This document shows, one piece after another, positions 61,101 through 62,914 of a stretch of 62,914 nucleotides of DNA; the stretch's first letter is position 1, and each line of letters opens with the position of its first letter. The DNA lies in contig NZ_JAUNHI010000013.1 of assembly GCF_030524025.1 (NCBI RefSeq), forward strand, positions 1-62,914, given 5' to 3'. Both the position numbers and the translations under genes were made by a program. Under the pieces are notes generated by a model. It worked only from the letters and a program-made list of their open reading frames with translations. It did not search any database and was not told the DNA's origin. This DNA comes from Actinomyces sp. Lineage in GTDB: Bacteria; Actinomycetota; Actinomycetes; Actinomycetales; Actinomycetaceae.

Positions 61101-62678
61101 GTGACCACCGTATCCGCTCCTCCCCGCCCCCGCGACTGGGCGGCACTGACCGTCTTGACTCTGGCGGTTCTCATCCTGACCATCGACTCCACGGTGCTGT
61201 CCTTGGCGATCCCCTCCTTGTCCGCGGACCTGGCGCCCAGTGCCACCCAGCTGCTGTGGATCGGGGACATCTACTCCTTCGCCCTGGCTGGTCTCCTGGT
61301 CACGATGGGCAATGTCGCCGACAGGATCGGGCGCCGTCGGCTCCTGCTGGCCGGGACGGTGGGCTTCGGCCTGTCCAGCGTGCTGGCGGCCCTCGCCCCC
61401 AGCGCGACGGCGCTGATCGCCGCCCGCGCCCTGCTGGGCGTCAGTGGGGCCACGATCATGCCCTCAACCCTGTCCCTCATCCGCAACATCTTTCCCGATC
61501 CACGGCACCGCGGCACAGCCATCGCCATCTGGTCGGCCGGAACCGCCGGGGGCACCGCGCTGGGCCCGCTCGTGGGGGGCTACCTCCTCGAGCACTTCTG
61601 GTGGGGGAGCGTGTTCCTCATCAACGTCCCCGTCATGCTGCTCGTTCTGAGCACCGGGCTGTGGCTCCTGCCCGAGTCGCGCAACACCGCCGGCTCACCG
61701 GTGGACCTGACTTCTGCGGCGCTGTCGGTGGGCACGATCGTCCCACTGGTCTACGCCGTCAAGTCCGTGGCGCACGACGGCGTGACGCTGCCGGGCGTCG
61801 CCGCGCTCGTGACGGGCCTCGTGCTCGGACGGATCTTCGTGCGGCGTCAGCGGGTCCTGCCCACGCCGCTGATCGACGTGGCCCTGTTCCGCAACCCGGG
61901 GTTCACCTGGGCCGTCCTGGCGGGCTTCATGGCGATCTTCGCCCTGGCCGGGCTGTTCTACTTCTTCAGCCAGTATCTCCAGCTCGTGCGGGAGTACCCC
62001 ACGCTCACAGCGGGGCTGGCCGAGCTGCCCAACTCCGCGGCGTCCATCCTTGTCGTGGTCCTCGTCGGCAGACTCGTTGTGGGGATCGGTCAGGGTCGCA
62101 CCCTGGGCCTCGGCCTGGGGATGTGCGCCGTGGGTCTGCTGAGCCTGGCGCTGGCCGAGGGGGCGCCGGGCTTCACCTTCCTGGCGGTGAGCCTGGCGGT
62201 CATCGGTGCGGGTGTCGGCCTCGCCTTCGCCGTGGCCACCGGAGCGGTCCTCAGCGCGGTGCCCGCCTCCCGGGCAGGTGCGGCCTCGGCGATCTCGGAA
62301 ACCGCCTTCGAGCTCGGCGCGGCCATGGGCATCGCCGTGCTCGGCACGGTCCAGGACCTGGGCTACCGCATCCGCCTGGGAGGCGTCGATGACGCGGTCC
62401 CGGCACCTGTCGAACAGGCTGCCGAGCAGTCCCTGGCGACACTGGCCGGGGCGGTCGACAGACGTGACGCCGCCCAGGCCGGGCTCTACCTCCAGGCCCA
62501 GGACGCCTTCGCCCAGGCGATGCAGGCCACCGCATGCCTGGCAGCACTCGTTGTGGCCTTCGCCGCCGTCATGGCCTGGTTCCGCGTTCCCGCGGGCGAG
62601 GGACTCGGCGCAGGACCCGTGCGGCGTCGACGCCGCCCAGCAGCAGGACCCGAGTGCGAGAAGCAGGGGGAGTCATGA
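61101..62678 (+). CDS. DHA2-type MFS drug efflux transporter (EmrB/SmvA-like)
   Basis: 525 residues, fourteen predicted membrane segments. DHA2 signatures: LTIDSTVLSLAIPSLSADLA (motif D region), GLLVTMGNVADRIGRRRLLL (motif A, GxxxDRxGRR), ALLGVSGATIMPSTLSLIRN (motif C-like), GTAGGTALGPLVGGYLLEHF (motif C) and a C-terminal drug-efflux half. Similar to methyl viologen and quaternary ammonium exporters; substrate unknown. GTG start at 61101 just after the operator, so very little leader is present. Its stop overlaps the start of the tetR-family gene (ATGA). Confidence 0.9.
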   Translation: MTTVSAPPRPRDWAALTVLTLAVLILTIDSTVLSLAIPSLSADLAPSATQLLWIGDIYSFALAGLLVTMGNVADRIGRRRLLLAGTVGFGLSSVLAALAPSATALIAARALLGVSGATIMPSTLSLIRNIFPDPRHRGTAIAIWSAGTAGGTALGPLVGGYLLEHFWWGSVFLINVPVMLLVLSTGLWLLPESRNTAGSPVDLTSAALSVGTIVPLVYAVKSVAHDGVTLPGVAALVTGLVLGRIFVRRQRVLPTPLIDVALFRNPGFTWAVLAGFMAIFALAGLFYFFSQYLQLVREYPTLTAGLAELPNSAASILVVVLVGRLVVGIGQGRTLGLGLGMCAVGLLSLALAEGAPGFTFLAVSLAVIGAGVGLAFAVATGAVLSAVPASRAGAASAISETAFELGAAMGIAVLGTVQDLGYRIRLGGVDDAVPAPVEQAAEQSLATLAGAVDRRDAAQAGLYLQAQDAFAQAMQATACLAALVVAFAAVMAWFRVPAGEGLGAGPVRRRRRPAAGPECEKQGES

Positions 62679-62914
62679 GGAGATCGAACAGGGACAGGAT
62701 CGTTGCGGGCGCCTTGGAGCTCGCGGGGCGCAAGGGCTACGACCACCTCACCTTCGAGGCGGTGGCCGAGCACACCGGGCTGACGCGCGGCGGCGTCGTC
62801 TACCACTTCCACAACCGGGAGTCCCTCATCGAGGCCATCGCCGACCACCTTCTCGACCGGTGGAGGACGCAGGCCCTGACCGCCCTGGGCAAGCCCTTCG
62901 ACTCGGCCACCCGC
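62675..62914 (+). CDS. TetR-family transcriptional regulator, 5' part
   Basis: 80 residues, cut by the window end; the frame is open to base 62914. The start ATG 62675 overlaps the transporter stop. N-terminal helix-turn-helix: RIVAGALELAGRKGYDHLTF, EAVAEHTGLTRGGVVYHFHN, then ESLIEAIADHLLDRW starts the ligand domain. TetR repressors of this kind bind a palindrome and are released by a drug ligand; the operator at 61066-61092 is the likely target. Confidence 0.93.
   Translation, partial: MRRSNRDRIVAGALELAGRKGYDHLTFEAVAEHTGLTRGGVVYHFHNRESLIEAIADHLLDRWRTQALTALGKPFDSATR

Overview
The window reads as a chromosome segment of a high-GC Gram-positive actinobacterium, most likely Actinomyces or a close relative in Actinomycetaceae. 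Reasons: very GC-rich codon third positions; GTG starts and 4-bp GTGA/ATGA overlaps throughout; actinobacteria-specific families (SepH, DUF4193, DUF3710, DUF3159, DUF5998, DUF7455); an actinobacterial LexA box; a LAXTG-type wall-sorting motif; and a pyruvate:ferredoxin oxidoreductase operon, which fits a facultative anaerobe. The genus is an inference.

Left part (1-12 kb): the 3' end of the principal sigma factor gene, about 1 kb of broken gene remnants, then a nine-gene minus-strand exopolysaccharide/capsule operon (GT2, TupA-like ATP-grasp, two GT4 enzymes, Wzy polymerase, acyltransferase, Wzx flippase, Wzz/CpsD-like protein, priming sugar-phosphate transferase). It follows a non-coding stretch of about 1.1 kb that carries a repeat hairpin.

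Middle-left (13-34.5 kb): a conserved actinobacterial backbone. It holds DUF7455, a second type IIA topoisomerase (B and A subunits around a GNAT gene), DUF5998, a nucleotide pyrophosphatase/phosphodiesterase, SepH, DUF4193, DUF3710, an OB-fold protein, DUF3159, paired RCK/TrkA proteins, a KimA-like potassium transporter, a TrmA-family RNA methyltransferase and aconitase. The order matches what I recall of the Streptomyces hrdB-acnA region and M. tuberculosis Rv2689c-Rv2699c, but dut and DUF3093 are absent. A dead LAXTG surface-protein gene sits between the methyltransferase and aconitase.

Middle-right (34.5-45 kb): an insertion-sequence scar with repeats and a regulator fragment, a flavin disulfide oxidoreductase, YbaK, TrmL, a four-gene 2-oxoacid:ferredoxin oxidoreductase operon whose last gene fuses a GltD-like flavoprotein to a 2x[4Fe-4S] ferredoxin, an SDR and a YbhB protein.

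Right part (44-63 kb): an SOS mutasome split over two sites (perfect LexA box-imuA-imuB, and dnaE2 about 5 kb further on), PAP2 phosphatase, thymidine kinase, SatD with a membrane partner, a frameshifted amino-acid permease, AI-2E transporter, HAD phosphatase, hexose-phosphate mutarotase, tRNA-Leu(GAG), two MFS transporters, a GNAT-MazG fusion, and a partial TetR regulator behind an efflux gene with a 27-bp palindromic operator.

I see no CRISPR array, rRNA, prophage or intact IS. Several genes are broken or frameshifted (remnants near 0.6-1.6 kb, the LAXTG protein, imuB, the permease). Two of these lie in G/C homopolymers, so sequencing error must be excluded. The observations I would follow first are the RCK-KimA-like pairing, the GltD-ferredoxin subunit of the oxidoreductase operon, and the GNAT-MazG fusion.
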